Of a DNA stretch of 64,000 bases, positions 40,206-47,555 are shown piece after piece. Every line of letters starts with the position of its first letter. Positions within the stretch are counted from its first letter, which is position 1. The stretch spans positions 1-64,000 of the forward strand of contig NZ_JBBMFT010000007.1 in NCBI RefSeq assembly GCF_040095835.1, read 5' to 3'. The stretch comes from Flavonifractor hominis (GTDB taxonomy: Bacteria; Bacillota; Clostridia; Oscillospirales; Oscillospiraceae). The notes beneath the pieces are model-generated. The model saw only the letters and a list, made by a program, of their open reading frames with translations, searched no databases and was not told the origin of the DNA. A program made the position numbers and the translations under genes.

Positions 40206-40871
40206 GTGAGGCAGCAGGACGGCAAGATTGTGATGCGGGGCGAGTTGGCCCTGCTGATCGTGGTGTTTATCAACAGTATGGGTGTGGTGCTGATGCTGCA
40301 CTCCGGCTCCGGCCTTTCGGCCATATCCAGCGTGCCCTATGCCTTTTCCCTGGTGCTGCCGGGGCTCTCCTTGGGGACCTGGACCTATCTCTTTCAGGGA
40401 TTGCTGGTGCTTACGCTGATGCTGCTGCGGCGGAAGGTGGTGTTCTCCTATCTGTTCAGCTTTGTGGTGGGCTTTGTGTTCGGCAATCTGGTGGATCTGC
40501 ATGAACTGTGGATTGCACGTCTGCCCCAGACGCTACCGGTACACGTGCTGTGCTATTTGGCGGGCTATCTGCTGATCGGTGTGGGGGTGGCTCTGTCCAA
40601 CCGCTGCAAGCTGCCCATTATCCCAACCGACCTGTTCCCGCGGGAACTCTCCTTCCTTCTGGGCGGACACTATGCGGTGGTGAAAATCAGCTTCGATGTG
40701 CTCTGCCTGGCGGTGACCGCCCTGATGACCGGACTGTTTCTGGGACGGGTGACCGGCCTGGGGGTAGGTACCATAATCGCGGCGCTGACCATGGGAAAGG
40801 CCATCGGCTGGATCGGAGCGCGGCTGGACCGGCGGCTGTGCTTTGTCTCGGTGCTGGAGCCTGAAATTTAA
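40206..40871 (+). CDS. YczE/YitT-like integral membrane protein (copy 2)
   Basis: This is a 221-residue protein with five to six helices (LALLIVVFINSMGVVLML, YLFQGLLVLTLMLL, YLLIGVGVALSNR) and PTDLFPRE between helices, matching the layout and length of the gene at 29148. The GTG start has AAAGGAGG eight bases upstream; longer in-frame readings run through the antisense of the Sel1 gene and are not real. Function unknown. Confidence 0.78.
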   Translation: MRQQDGKIVMRGELALLIVVFINSMGVVLMLHSGSGLSAISSVPYAFSLVLPGLSLGTWTYLFQGLLVLTLMLLRRKVVFSYLFSFVVGFVFGNLVDLHELWIARLPQTLPVHVLCYLAGYLLIGVGVALSNRCKLPIIPTDLFPRELSFLLGGHYAVVKISFDVLCLAVTALMTGLFLGRVTGLGVGTIIAALTMGKAIGWIGARLDRRLCFVSVLEPEI

Positions 40872-40878
40872 AAAATAT

Positions 40879-40915
40879 ACGCGCCCGCATCCACTCCGGA
40901 TGCGGGCGCGTTTTT
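40879..40915. terminator. Bidirectional terminator
   Basis: ACGCGCCCGCATCC and complement around a 5-base loop, A-rich before and T-rich after. Confidence 0.85.
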
Positions 40916-40918
40916 GCT

Positions 40919-42007
40919 TCAGCTGAGGGTGAGGTCTCCCTCTTTGATCCAGCCAATCCGGCGGAAGAACAGGCCGAAGAGCCAGGCGAGCACGGCGGGG
41001 AGCACGAAGCAGATGAGGATCAGGCCCAACCAGTCGAAGGGGGTGATGGCGGCCTTGACCCCAGTGGCCACGTCGTTGACCCAGCCGGTGTACACCCCGA
41101 TGGGGCCCACCATGCCGCAGGTACCCATGCCGGAGGCCACGGCGGAGGCCGGGTCGTTCATCTCCAGGTGAAACACGCAGGTGGCCAGAGGCCCGGTGAC
41201 GGCGGAGGCCAGAATGGCGGGCAGCCAGATCCGGGGATTTTTCACGATGTTGCCCATCTGGAGCATGGAGGTGCCCAGCCCCTGGCTCACCAGGCCGCCC
41301 CAGCGATTTTCCCGGAAGGAGAGTACGGCGAAGCCCACCATGTTGGCGCAGCAGCCGGCGACCGCCGCACCGCCGGCCAGGCCGGTCAGGCCGATGGCGG
41401 CGCAGATGGCGGCTGAGGAAATGGGCAGCGTGAGGGCGATGCCGATGACCACCGATACCAGGATGCCCATCCAGAAGGGCTGGAGCACGGTGGCCCACTT
41501 GACAAAGTCCCCAACAGAGGAGGCGGCCGTGCCAATGGCGGGGGCCCACAGGGCGGACAGGCCCACGCCGGCCAGAATGGTCACCAGGGGGGTGACCAGA
41601 ATGTCGATCTTGGTCTCCTTGCTCACCGCCTTGCCCAGCTCGGCGGCGATGACGGCGATGAAGAGCACCGCCAGCGGGCCGCCTGCCCCGCTCTTGCCGT
41701 CCAGCGTGGTGCTGCCCAGGGAATTGGCGGCATAGCCCACCGTGGCCAGAGAGAACAGCACCAGCGGCGGGGCTTTCAGAGCGTAGCCGATGGCCACCGC
41801 CATGGCCGCCCCGCTCATGGCCGAGGCAAAGCCGCCCACCGTCACCAGAAATTCTATTCCCAGCTGCTGGCCCAGGGTATTGAGGATCGTGCCGATGAGC
41901 AGGGAGCAGAACAGACCCTGGGCCATAGCGCCCAGAGCGTCCACACCATACCGCCGGCCTGAGATGACGATATCCTTTCGTTTCAAAAATGCCCGAACGC
42001 CTTCCAT
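40919..42007 (-). CDS. PTS-IIC-like permease (PfoR/PTS_EIIC_2 type)
   Basis: This is a 362-residue membrane protein with about ten helices, glycine-rich (VGGFASAMSGAAMAVAIGYAL, GLTGLAGGAAVAGCCANMVGFAVL, GMGTCGMVGPIGVYTGW). It resembles the EIIC-like family that includes PfoR; members lack attached IIA/IIB domains and their substrate and coupling are unclear. GAGGGGA precedes the ATG. It lies downstream of an XRE regulator, with a palindromic operator and a consensus promoter between them, so the regulator probably controls it. Confidence 0.75.
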   Translation of the reverse strand: MEGVRAFLKRKDIVISGRRYGVDALGAMAQGLFCSLLIGTILNTLGQQLGIEFLVTVGGFASAMSGAAMAVAIGYALKAPPLVLFSLATVGYAANSLGSTTLDGKSGAGGPLAVLFIAVIAAELGKAVSKETKIDILVTPLVTILAGVGLSALWAPAIGTAASSVGDFVKWATVLQPFWMGILVSVVIGIALTLPISSAAICAAIGLTGLAGGAAVAGCCANMVGFAVLSFRENRWGGLVSQGLGTSMLQMGNIVKNPRIWLPAILASAVTGPLATCVFHLEMNDPASAVASGMGTCGMVGPIGVYTGWVNDVATGVKAAITPFDWLGLILICFVLPAVLAWLFGLFFRRIGWIKEGDLTLS

Positions 42008-42029
42008 AGTTTCCCCTCTCAATCGAAAA

Positions 42030-42071
42030 AATAAGACAATGCATGTGTCATGACACATGCATTGTCTTATT
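42030..42071. promoter_or_regulatory. Perfect 42-bp palindrome: candidate operator and terminator
   Basis: Two exact 21-base arms with no spacer, beginning AATAAGACAATG and meeting at TCA/TGA. On the minus strand the palindrome extends from the last bases of the -10 box across the expected start site of the permease promoter, and is followed by TTTTT. It can be a repressor operator (DNA) and the terminator hairpin of the XRE gene (RNA). Confidence 0.85.
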
Positions 42072-42096
42072 ATACCGGAGCGGGGAGATTTGTCAA
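42069..42096 (-). promoter_or_regulatory. Promoter of the PTS-like permease
   Basis: Minus strand: TTGACA, 16-bp spacer, TATAAT, all consensus hexamers. The -35 overlaps the stop codon of the XRE gene and the -10 touches the palindrome. Confidence 0.8.
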
Positions 42097-42683
42097 TCCC
42101 CTTTTCGACCCTTTCGGTAGAGCACCACTGCCAGAAGCACGCCGGCGATCAGGATCACTGCGCCCACCACCAGGATGGCGGTGGCGATGGTGAGGAACAC
42201 CTCGCCCATGGCAGAAACCCCCATGGACATTTCCATGCTCTGCTGGGGAAACAGAGTACTGTCCCACCCGACGGAGCCCAGATAGTCCTCCACCGTGACC
42301 TGGAACATGCGGCCGAAGGCAAAGCGGGCCAGCGCGCCCACCAGGGTGATTCCCGCGCCGCCAAGGGCGAGGTATATCCCAGCCAGCCAGCCGTAGCGGC
42401 GGATAAGCCGCTCCAGACTGCCGGGACGGTGGGGAGCGGAGGAGCGCGGCGGCACAGGGTCGGGCTGAGATGTTTTGGCGGTGGGTTCCTGGGAGCTGAG
42501 CAGCTCGTCGGTGGTCACCCCAAAGGCGCGGGCCAGTGCCACCAGCTTGTCCACATCGGGGGTAGCGTCTCCCAGTTCCCATTTGCTGACCGCCTGGCGG
42601 GAGACGCCTACCTGTCCGGCCAGTTCCTCCTGAGAGAGTTTGGCCTGCTTGCGATAATAGAGGATCTTTTCATTGAGGGTCAT
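42093..42683 (-). CDS. XRE-family helix-turn-helix regulator with membrane tail
   Basis: This is a 196-residue protein. Residues 1-65 are an XRE/Cro helix-turn-helix (LSQEELAGQVGVSRQAVSKWELGDATPD); a Pro/Ser-rich linker follows, then two membrane helices (YLALGGAGITLVGALARFAF and TIATAILVVGAVILIAGVLLAVVL). This membrane-tethered XRE design is common in Firmicutes. The ATG at 42683 has AGGTGAG upstream. Its stop overlaps the -35 of the permease promoter, whose start region is a perfect palindrome, its most likely target. The signal may be sensed in the membrane. Confidence 0.82.
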   Translation of the reverse strand: MTLNEKILYYRKQAKLSQEELAGQVGVSRQAVSKWELGDATPDVDKLVALARAFGVTTDELLSSQEPTAKTSQPDPVPPRSSAPHRPGSLERLIRRYGWLAGIYLALGGAGITLVGALARFAFGRMFQVTVEDYLGSVGWDSTLFPQQSMEMSMGVSAMGEVFLTIATAILVVGAVILIAGVLLAVVLYRKGRKGD

Positions 42684-42801
42684 ATACCATCTCACCTCAC
42701 AGCAGATTTGGAGCGCTTCCATGGCCTTATCCTACCAAACGGAGCGGTTGCGCGCCACCAGCGCGGGCTGGAAGTTTCCGCAACCGTCGGTTGCGCAGCC
42801 T

Positions 42802-43788
42802 TTATACATAGCCCAACAGGCCCCGTACGGACACCTCTCCGGAACAGATGTGCTCCCGGGTGCCGTCGGGACGGCGCACCACCAGGGCAAAGTCATCGTC
42901 TACCGCCTCGGCAAAAGCCTCCTCCTCGCCGCTTGCCCGGAGCAGGCGAACCTGCCGTCCCACAGTGAGGCAGTCGGAGCGGTAGCGCTCCAGCCAGTGC
43001 TGCCAGGCGCCGGGAAAGTCGGCATACAGCCGGTCCAGCGCGTCCAGCAGTGCCGAGGCCATCTCGGCCCGTCTTGGGGCCCGCCCCAGCGCCTGTGCCA
43101 GGGAGATGGCCACAGGGGCCACCTCGGGGCCAAAGTCGGCGGCCTCCTGGCTCAGATTGATCCCGATACCCACCACCACGTAGCGCAGGGCGGCGGTCTC
43201 TGCCTCCAGCTCCAGTTCGGTGAGGATACCGCACAGCTTCCGTCCGTCCAGGATCACGTCGTTGGGCCACTTGATGCCCGGGCGCACCCCGCACAGCTGC
43301 TCCACTGCGTCGCACACCGCTACCGCCGACCAGGCGGTAAGGGCGGAGACCGTCTCCAGCGTACCCTCCGGCCGCAGCAGCACCGAGAGGTAGAGCCCTT
43401 TGCCTTCCGGGGAGACGAAGCTGCGTCCCCGGCGGCCGCGTCCGCCGGTCTGAGCTCCGGCCACCACCGCCAGCCCGTCGGGGATCTGGTCCACGGCCCG
43501 GCGCTTGACCTCATTGTTGGTGGAGTCCACGGTGTCCAGACACACCAGCTCCCGGCCTACCCGGCGGCCCGGCCGGGCCAGTTCCCCGGGAGAGAGCCGA
43601 TCGGGGGAAGCCTCCAGCCAGTAGCCCCGCCGGGGGGCGGAGGAGATGGTATACCCCTCCTGCCGCAGTGTCTCCATGGCTTTCCATATGGCGGCCCGGC
43701 TCACGCCAAGGGTGCGGCTCAGGGCCTCTCCCGACACAGGCGCGCTGCCCTGGGCCTTCAGCAGCGCCAATACCTCATCCCGCAGCAT
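42802..43788 (-). CDS. birA: Biotin protein ligase / biotin repressor
   Basis: This is a 328-residue bifunctional group II BirA. An N-terminal winged helix (LSRTLGVSRAAIWKAMETLRQEGY) binds DNA; the ligase domain has the biotinyl-AMP loop GGRGRRGRSFVSPEG and KWPNDV, and a small C-terminal domain follows. It attaches biotin to carboxylases and represses biotin genes when loaded. AAAGGAG precedes the ATG. The divergent bioY promoter holds a BirA operator. The 118 bp between this gene and the XRE gene contain only imperfect hairpins (GCGGTTGCG/CGCAACCG). Confidence 0.93.
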   Translation of the reverse strand: MLRDEVLALLKAQGSAPVSGEALSRTLGVSRAAIWKAMETLRQEGYTISSAPRRGYWLEASPDRLSPGELARPGRRVGRELVCLDTVDSTNNEVKRRAVDQIPDGLAVVAGAQTGGRGRRGRSFVSPEGKGLYLSVLLRPEGTLETVSALTAWSAVAVCDAVEQLCGVRPGIKWPNDVILDGRKLCGILTELELEAETAALRYVVVGIGINLSQEAADFGPEVAPVAISLAQALGRAPRRAEMASALLDALDRLYADFPGAWQHWLERYRSDCLTVGRQVRLLRASGEEEAFAEAVDDDFALVVRRPDGTREHICSGEVSVRGLLGYV

Positions 43789-43811
43789 ATCTGCATCACT
43801 CCTTTGGGAGT

Positions 43812-43840
43812 ATTGTAGCTGAGGAAGCAAAAACTGTCAA
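43812..43840 (-). promoter_or_regulatory. Promoter of birA
   Basis: Minus strand: TTGACA, 17-bp spacer, TACAAT. Confidence 0.8.
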
Positions 43841-43857
43841 CCAAAGCGACGGAGCGG

Positions 43858-43886
43858 TTGACAATATGCAGAATGTAAACTAAAAT
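43858..43886 (+). promoter_or_regulatory. Promoter of bioY
   Basis: TTGACA, 17-bp spacer, TAAAAT; the -10 lies inside the BirA operator. Confidence 0.8.
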
Positions 43887-43904
43887 ATAAAATTAGTTTA
43901 CATT
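43872..43904 (+). promoter_or_regulatory. BirA operator
   Basis: Perfect 12-base arms AATGTAAACTAA and TTAGTTTACATT with 9 bases between, containing the TGTAAAC/GTTTACA half-sites known for BirA boxes. Confidence 0.85.
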
Positions 43905-43916
43905 TGGAGGTGTACC

Positions 43917-44447
43917 GTGAACGTACGAGATTTAACCCGGGTGGCCCTCCTGGCCGCCCTGATCGCCCTGTGTGCCTGGCTGACCATCCCGGCACCGGTG
44001 CCGTTTACCATGCAGACCTTTGCCATTTTCCTGGCCGTGGGAGTCGCTGGAGGCCGCCGGGGAAGCATGGCCGTGGGGCTTTACCTGCTGCTGGGGGCGG
44101 TGGGACTGCCGGTGTTTGCTGGATTTCAGGGAGGCATAGGGAGCCTGGTGGGCACCACGGGGGGGTACCTGGTTGGCTTTTTGCTGATGGCCCTGGTCAT
44201 GTGGCTGGGCCAGCGGCTGTGGGGAGAGGGGCCGGCGGCCTTTTTCCTCACGGGACTGGTGGGGCTGGCTGTGTGTTATCTGTTCGGTACCGTGTGGTTT
44301 CTGCTGCTTTATACCAGAACGGTGGGGCCGGTGAGCCTGTTTGGCGTACTGGGCAGCTGTGTGTTTCCCTTCCTGGGGCCGGATGTGCTGAAGTTGATTC
44401 TGGCCCTGACACTGCGGCCCCGCCTGCGGCGGGCCCTGCGGCTCTGA
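43917..44447 (+). CDS. bioY: Biotin transporter BioY (ECF S component)
   Basis: This is a 176-residue membrane protein with six helices, carrying the BioY pattern of an early FTMQTFAIFLAVGVAGGRRG and a mid GGIGSLVGTTGGYLVGF. It is the substrate-binding component for biotin uptake and needs the shared ECF ATPases, which are not in the window. GTG start behind TTTGGAGG. Regulation by BirA is supported by the operator over its promoter. Confidence 0.93.
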   Translation: MNVRDLTRVALLAALIALCAWLTIPAPVPFTMQTFAIFLAVGVAGGRRGSMAVGLYLLLGAVGLPVFAGFQGGIGSLVGTTGGYLVGFLLMALVMWLGQRLWGEGPAAFFLTGLVGLAVCYLFGTVWFLLLYTRTVGPVSLFGVLGSCVFPFLGPDVLKLILALTLRPRLRRALRL

Positions 44448-44512
44448 GGGCATATCCCGCCGGGACGGCCCATATACATAGACAAGACTATGTGGGAAAG
44501 GCGGGGTGCAGT

Positions 44513-44803
44513 ATGCCCTACGAGGATAGCCGGGGCCGGCCGGAGGCGGCCCATCATGTGATCCTGGAGGAGCGGGAACAGCTTTCGGTCTCCGGTGTGG
44601 AAGAGGTGGAGAGCTTTGATGAAAACACCATCATCATGGTCACCGCCCGGGGAAATCTGATCGTGCGGGGAGAAAACCTGCACATCGAGAAGCTGAGCCT
44701 GGACGGAGGAGATCTGCGGGTGGAGGGAAACATTGACTCTCTGACCTATGAGGACAGCGGGCGGGACCGGGCTGGCGGGTTCTTTGCCCGGCTGTTTGGC
44801 TGA
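44513..44803 (+). CDS. yabP: Sporulation protein YabP
   Basis: This is a 96-residue protein of the YabP/YqfC family (HHVILEEREQLSVSGVEEVESFDENTIIMVTARGNLIVRG), needed in sporulation for cortex or coat formation. The downstream gene starts one base after its stop. It is first in the yabP-yabQ-divIC-yabR set. An inverted repeat ACATAG/CTATGT lies at 44476-44493, just upstream; I could not assign a sporulation sigma promoter with confidence. Confidence 0.88.
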   Translation: MPYEDSRGRPEAAHHVILEEREQLSVSGVEEVESFDENTIIMVTARGNLIVRGENLHIEKLSLDGGDLRVEGNIDSLTYEDSGRDRAGGFFARLFG

Positions 44804-44804
44804 G

Positions 44805-45497
44805 ATGGAAATCTCCATCACCGCTCAGGCGTTCTCGTTTGCCGGAGCGCTGCTGCTGGGGGCAGCGGTGGGCGTGCTGTATGATGTGCTGCGCATCCTG
44901 CGGGTGCGCATCCGGCTGCGTCTGGTGTCCGGCGCGCTGGATCTGCTTTTTTGGCTGGTCGTAACGGTGGCTCTGTTTGTCTATACGCTGGCGGTAGGCA
45001 ATGGAGAGATGCGCATCTACACGGTACTGGGCGTATTTGGCGGGGCGTGGGTATACTTTCTGCTGTTGAGCCGCTGGGTACTGAAGGTAGGCTATTTTCT
45101 GGCGGATGCAGCGGCACTGCTGGGCCGACTGTTGTTGCTACCACTGACTGCTGCGGTATGGGTCAGTAAAAAAATTGCGAAAACCGCAAAAAAAACCTTC
45201 CATTATCGGCGAAAGTGGTATAAAATAAAGCTGTTATCCAGGGAAATGGAAATGGTCTGCCAGGCGGACCGTGGTCCGGAGAAGGAAGGAGCCGCCCATG
45301 CACATCAAAAAAGCGTCGCTGCTGACCAAACTGGTCGTGCTGCTGCTGCTCGTCGGAGCCGCCACCGGACTGCTCAACCTGCGCAAGCAGATCCTCAGCG
45401 CCCAGACCGAGCTGGCCCAGGCTCAGAGTCAGGTTGCAGCTCAGAAGCAGACGAACGCCGATCTGGCCGACGCCGTGGAAAACAGCGGCGATCCTGA
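44805..45497 (+). CDS. yabQ: Spore cortex protein YabQ (reading frame runs into divIC)
   Basis: The N-terminal about 140 residues are a convincing YabQ: four membrane segments and AAVGVLYDVLRILRVRIRLR. The frame stays open to 45497, overlapping divIC by 200 bases, and the last about 75 residues are Arg/Ala/Gly-rich with no family look. A run of eight A (45188-45195) precedes this. A one-base slip either way there would stop at a TAA near 45222, giving a normal-length protein before divIC. Either a real long overlap, RNA-polymerase slippage, or a sequence error. Confidence 0.75.
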   Translation: MEISITAQAFSFAGALLLGAAVGVLYDVLRILRVRIRLRLVSGALDLLFWLVVTVALFVYTLAVGNGEMRIYTVLGVFGGAWVYFLLLSRWVLKVGYFLADAAALLGRLLLLPLTAAVWVSKKIAKTAKKTFHYRRKWYKIKLLSREMEMVCQADRGPEKEGAAHAHQKSVAADQTGRAAAARRSRHRTAQPAQADPQRPDRAGPGSESGCSSEADERRSGRRRGKQRRS

Positions 45498-45573
45498 CCG
45501 CCAGGCCGACATCGCCCGCAGTAAGCTGGGGCTGGTGGAGCCGGGGGAGTACGTATTCCGTTTCACCGATTGA
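45298..45573 (+). CDS. divIC: Septum formation initiator DivIC/FtsL-like
   Basis: This is a 91-residue bitopic membrane protein: a short cytoplasmic N-terminus, one helix (LTKLVVLLLLVGAATGLL), an extracellular coiled coil (QILSAQTELAQAQSQVAAQKQ) and the conserved end DIARSKLGLVEPGEYVF. It forms part of the divisome FtsL/DivIB/DivIC complex. The ATG is supported by AAGGAAGGAG. In Bacillus divIC also follows yabQ and precedes yabR, as here. Confidence 0.88.
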   Translation: MHIKKASLLTKLVVLLLLVGAATGLLNLRKQILSAQTELAQAQSQVAAQKQTNADLADAVENSGDPDRQADIARSKLGLVEPGEYVFRFTD

Positions 45574-45603
45574 AAAATTTTTAGAGAGGATTAGTCTGTC
45601 AGT

Positions 45604-46038
45604 ATGGAGTTTGGTGTTGGTTCGATTCTGGAAGGAAAGGTTACGGGCATCACAAAGTTCGGCGCGTTTGTCGCCTTGCCGGAAGGCAAGTCGGGGCTGG
45701 TGCATATCTCTGAGATCGCCTATTCCTATGTCAACGATGTGAAGGATCATCTGAAGGAAGGGCAGGAGGTCAAGGTAAAGGTCATCGGCATTGACGAGAA
45801 CGGCCGCATCAACCTCTCCATCAAGAAGGCGATGGATCCCCCTCCCCGTCCGGCGGGACAGGGCCGGCCCTCCGGCCGCTCCGGCGGTTTTCAGGGCGGT
45901 TTCCGTGGTAAGCCTGCTCCGGCGGAACCCACCAGCTTTGAAGACCGGCTGAAGCAGTTTATGGCTGCCTCGGACAGCAAGCTGTCCGAGCTGCGCCAGT
46001 CCGAGCGCCGCAGTTCCCGCCGCGGCGGCCGGAAATAA
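45604..46038 (+). CDS. yabR: S1-domain RNA-binding protein YabR
   Basis: This is a 144-residue protein. Residues 1-75 are an S1 RNA-binding fold (GVGSILEGKVTGITKFGAFVALPEGKSGLVHISEIA). A Gly/Arg-rich linker and a short helical, basic tail (SSRRGGRK) follow. It closely matches YabR, whose role is not settled. The ribosome site is weakly spaced (GAGAGGA 13 bases from ATG). It ends the plus-strand half of the yab cluster, converging on hslR. Confidence 0.88.
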   Translation: MEFGVGSILEGKVTGITKFGAFVALPEGKSGLVHISEIAYSYVNDVKDHLKEGQEVKVKVIGIDENGRINLSIKKAMDPPPRPAGQGRPSGRSGGFQGGFRGKPAPAEPTSFEDRLKQFMAASDSKLSELRQSERRSSRRGGRK

Positions 46039-46049
46039 AGAGAAAAGAC

Positions 46050-46082
46050 GAGGTCCTGGCATATGCCAGGACCTCATTTTTT
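46050..46082. terminator. Convergent terminator between yabR and hslR
   Basis: A perfect 13-bp palindromic stem GAGGTCCTGGCAT and complement, followed by ATTTTTTG. Confidence 0.85.
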
Positions 46083-46083
46083 G

Positions 46084-46326
46084 TTACAGCAGTTCTTTGT
46101 ACAGCGCCGGAGCATCCGCCTTGCCCACATGCTCGGCTACAGAGAGCACCTCTACCTTGACGGTGCGCTCGCCGAAGCGTATCTCCAGCACGTCGCCCTC
46201 TTTTACGTCGTAGCTGGCCTTTACCGGCCGGCCGTTGGCAGTGACCCGGGCGTTGTCACAGGCCTCGTTGGCCACGGTGCGGCGCTTGATGAGTCGCGAG
46301 ACCTTCAGCCATTTGTCCAATCGCAT
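46084..46326 (-). CDS. hslR: S4-domain RNA-binding protein (HslR/YabO/RqcP)
   Basis: This is an 80-residue S4-domain protein (MRLDKWLKVSRLIKRRTVANEACD). The Bacillus homologue YabO, also called RqcP, binds stalled 50S subunits with RqcH in nascent-chain quality control. GGAGG precedes the ATG by five bases. It is the last gene of the minus-strand spoVB-mazG-hup-hslR set; in Bacillus it directly precedes yabP, here it points against yabR. Confidence 0.9.
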   Translation of the reverse strand: MRLDKWLKVSRLIKRRTVANEACDNARVTANGRPVKASYDVKEGDVLEIRFGERTVKVEVLSVAEHVGKADAPALYKELL

Positions 46327-46336
46327 AAATTCCTCC

Positions 46337-46370
46337 GTAAAAAAGGGACCGCCGCAGAATTGCGGCGGCC
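46337..46370 (-). terminator. Terminator of the HU gene
   Basis: GCCGCCGCA and complement around ATTC (with one G-T), then CCCTTTTTT on the minus strand. Confidence 0.8.
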
Positions 46371-46385
46371 TCCCGTATATGATAC

Positions 46386-46661
46386 TTATTTCGCCACAAT
46401 GTCCTTCAGAGCCTTGCCGGGCTTGAACACGGGCACCTTGGAGGCGGGGATCTTGATGCTCTCCTTCGTCTTGGGGTTGCGGCCGATGCGCTCAGCACGG
46501 CTCTTCACCTCAAAGGCGCCAAAGCCCACCAGCTGGACCTTATCGCCCTCGGCCAGGCACTCGGAGATCACCTCGATGGCGGCGTTGATGGCAGTTTCGG
46601 TATCCTTCTTGGACAGGCCGGCCTTTTCGGCGGCCGCATTGATCAGTTCAGCCTTATTCAT
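46386..46661 (-). CDS. hup: HU-family DNA-binding protein
   Basis: This is a 91-residue histone-like protein: helical dimer N-terminus (MNKAELINAAAEKAGLSKKD), the GFGAFEVKSRAERIGRNPKT signature and the PVFKPGKALKDIV end. It bends DNA non-specifically as a homodimer. I chose the ATG at 46661, nine bases from AGGAGG; an ATG three codons upstream abuts it. Sits between mazG and hslR, as in many Clostridia. Confidence 0.95.
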   Translation of the reverse strand: MNKAELINAAAEKAGLSKKDTETAINAAIEVISECLAEGDKVQLVGFGAFEVKSRAERIGRNPKTKESIKIPASKVPVFKPGKALKDIVAK

Positions 46662-46729
46662 GTCGATCATTCCTCCTGTGTTTTCTGGGGCGATGCCCCC
46701 CGTTCTCATATACTTAAAGCACTTGGCTG

Positions 46730-47518
46730 TTAAGCCTGCTTGGCCTGCTCCCATAGCTTGTCCAGTTCTGCCAGAGTCATATCCTCCATGGCGGTGCCGG
46801 AGCGCACGGCCTGTGCCTCCACTTTCTGGAAACGGGAAATAAACTTGTCTGTGGCTTTCCCCAGCGCTTCTTCCGGGTCCAGCTTCAGAAACCGGGCAAC
46901 GTTGACCGCTGAGAAGAGCAGATCGCCCAGCTCTTCCTCCACATTGGTGCCGTCGGCCGCAGCGGTCTTCAGCTCCGCCAGCTCCTCGGACAGCTTGTCC
47001 AGCGCGCCGGAGATGTCCGGCCAGTCGAAACCGGCTTTTTTCGCCTTCTTCTGCACCTTTTCTGCCCGCCACAGAGCCGGCAGAGAGCGGGCCACCGCCT
47101 CCAGCGCATCGGTGTTGGTAGCCTGGCCCTTTTCCTGGCGCTTGAGGGCCTCCCAGTTGCTCAGCACCTCACCGGTACCCGAGACGTTCACGTCCCCGAA
47201 TACGTGGGGGTGGCGGAAGATGAGCTTCTTGCACACCCCGTCGGCCACGTCATTCAGGTCGAAGCGGCCGTCCTCCTGCTCCATCCGGGCGTGGAATACC
47301 ACCTGGAGCAGCACATCCCCCAGCTCTTCCTTCAGATGCTCGGGATTGCCCTCATCAATGGCCTCCACCGCCTCATAGGCCTCTTCCAGGAAGTTGCGAC
47401 GGATGGATGCATGGGTTTGCTCTGCATCCCAAGGACAGCCGCCGGGGGCGCGGAGAATACGGACAATCTCCTCCAGGTCCCGGACATCATATGATTCCTT
47501 ATACTGAAAATCTACCAT
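46730..47518 (-). CDS. mazG: Nucleoside triphosphate pyrophosphohydrolase MazG
   Basis: This is a 262-residue two-domain MazG. Each half has an EExxE...ExxD metal site: FLEEAYEAVEAIDEG and KEELGDVLLQVVFHA in the first, SEELAELKTAAAD and EEELGDLLFSAVNVA in the second. It hydrolyses NTPs, including aberrant ones. It corresponds to the MazG part of Bacillus YabN, without the tetrapyrrole-methylase domain. AGGAGG precedes the ATG. Confidence 0.93.
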   Translation of the reverse strand: MVDFQYKESYDVRDLEEIVRILRAPGGCPWDAEQTHASIRRNFLEEAYEAVEAIDEGNPEHLKEELGDVLLQVVFHARMEQEDGRFDLNDVADGVCKKLIFRHPHVFGDVNVSGTGEVLSNWEALKRQEKGQATNTDALEAVARSLPALWRAEKVQKKAKKAGFDWPDISGALDKLSEELAELKTAAADGTNVEEELGDLLFSAVNVARFLKLDPEEALGKATDKFISRFQKVEAQAVRSGTAMEDMTLAELDKLWEQAKQA

Positions 47519-47555
47519 ATTTCAAGGCCTCCTGCAACCTCTTTTTCCAAAAAAG

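Noticed and set aside
42030..42071. The 42-bp palindrome as a transposon or recombinase site
   Set aside because: No transposase, recombinase or target duplication is nearby, and its placement on a promoter start is explained better by regulation.
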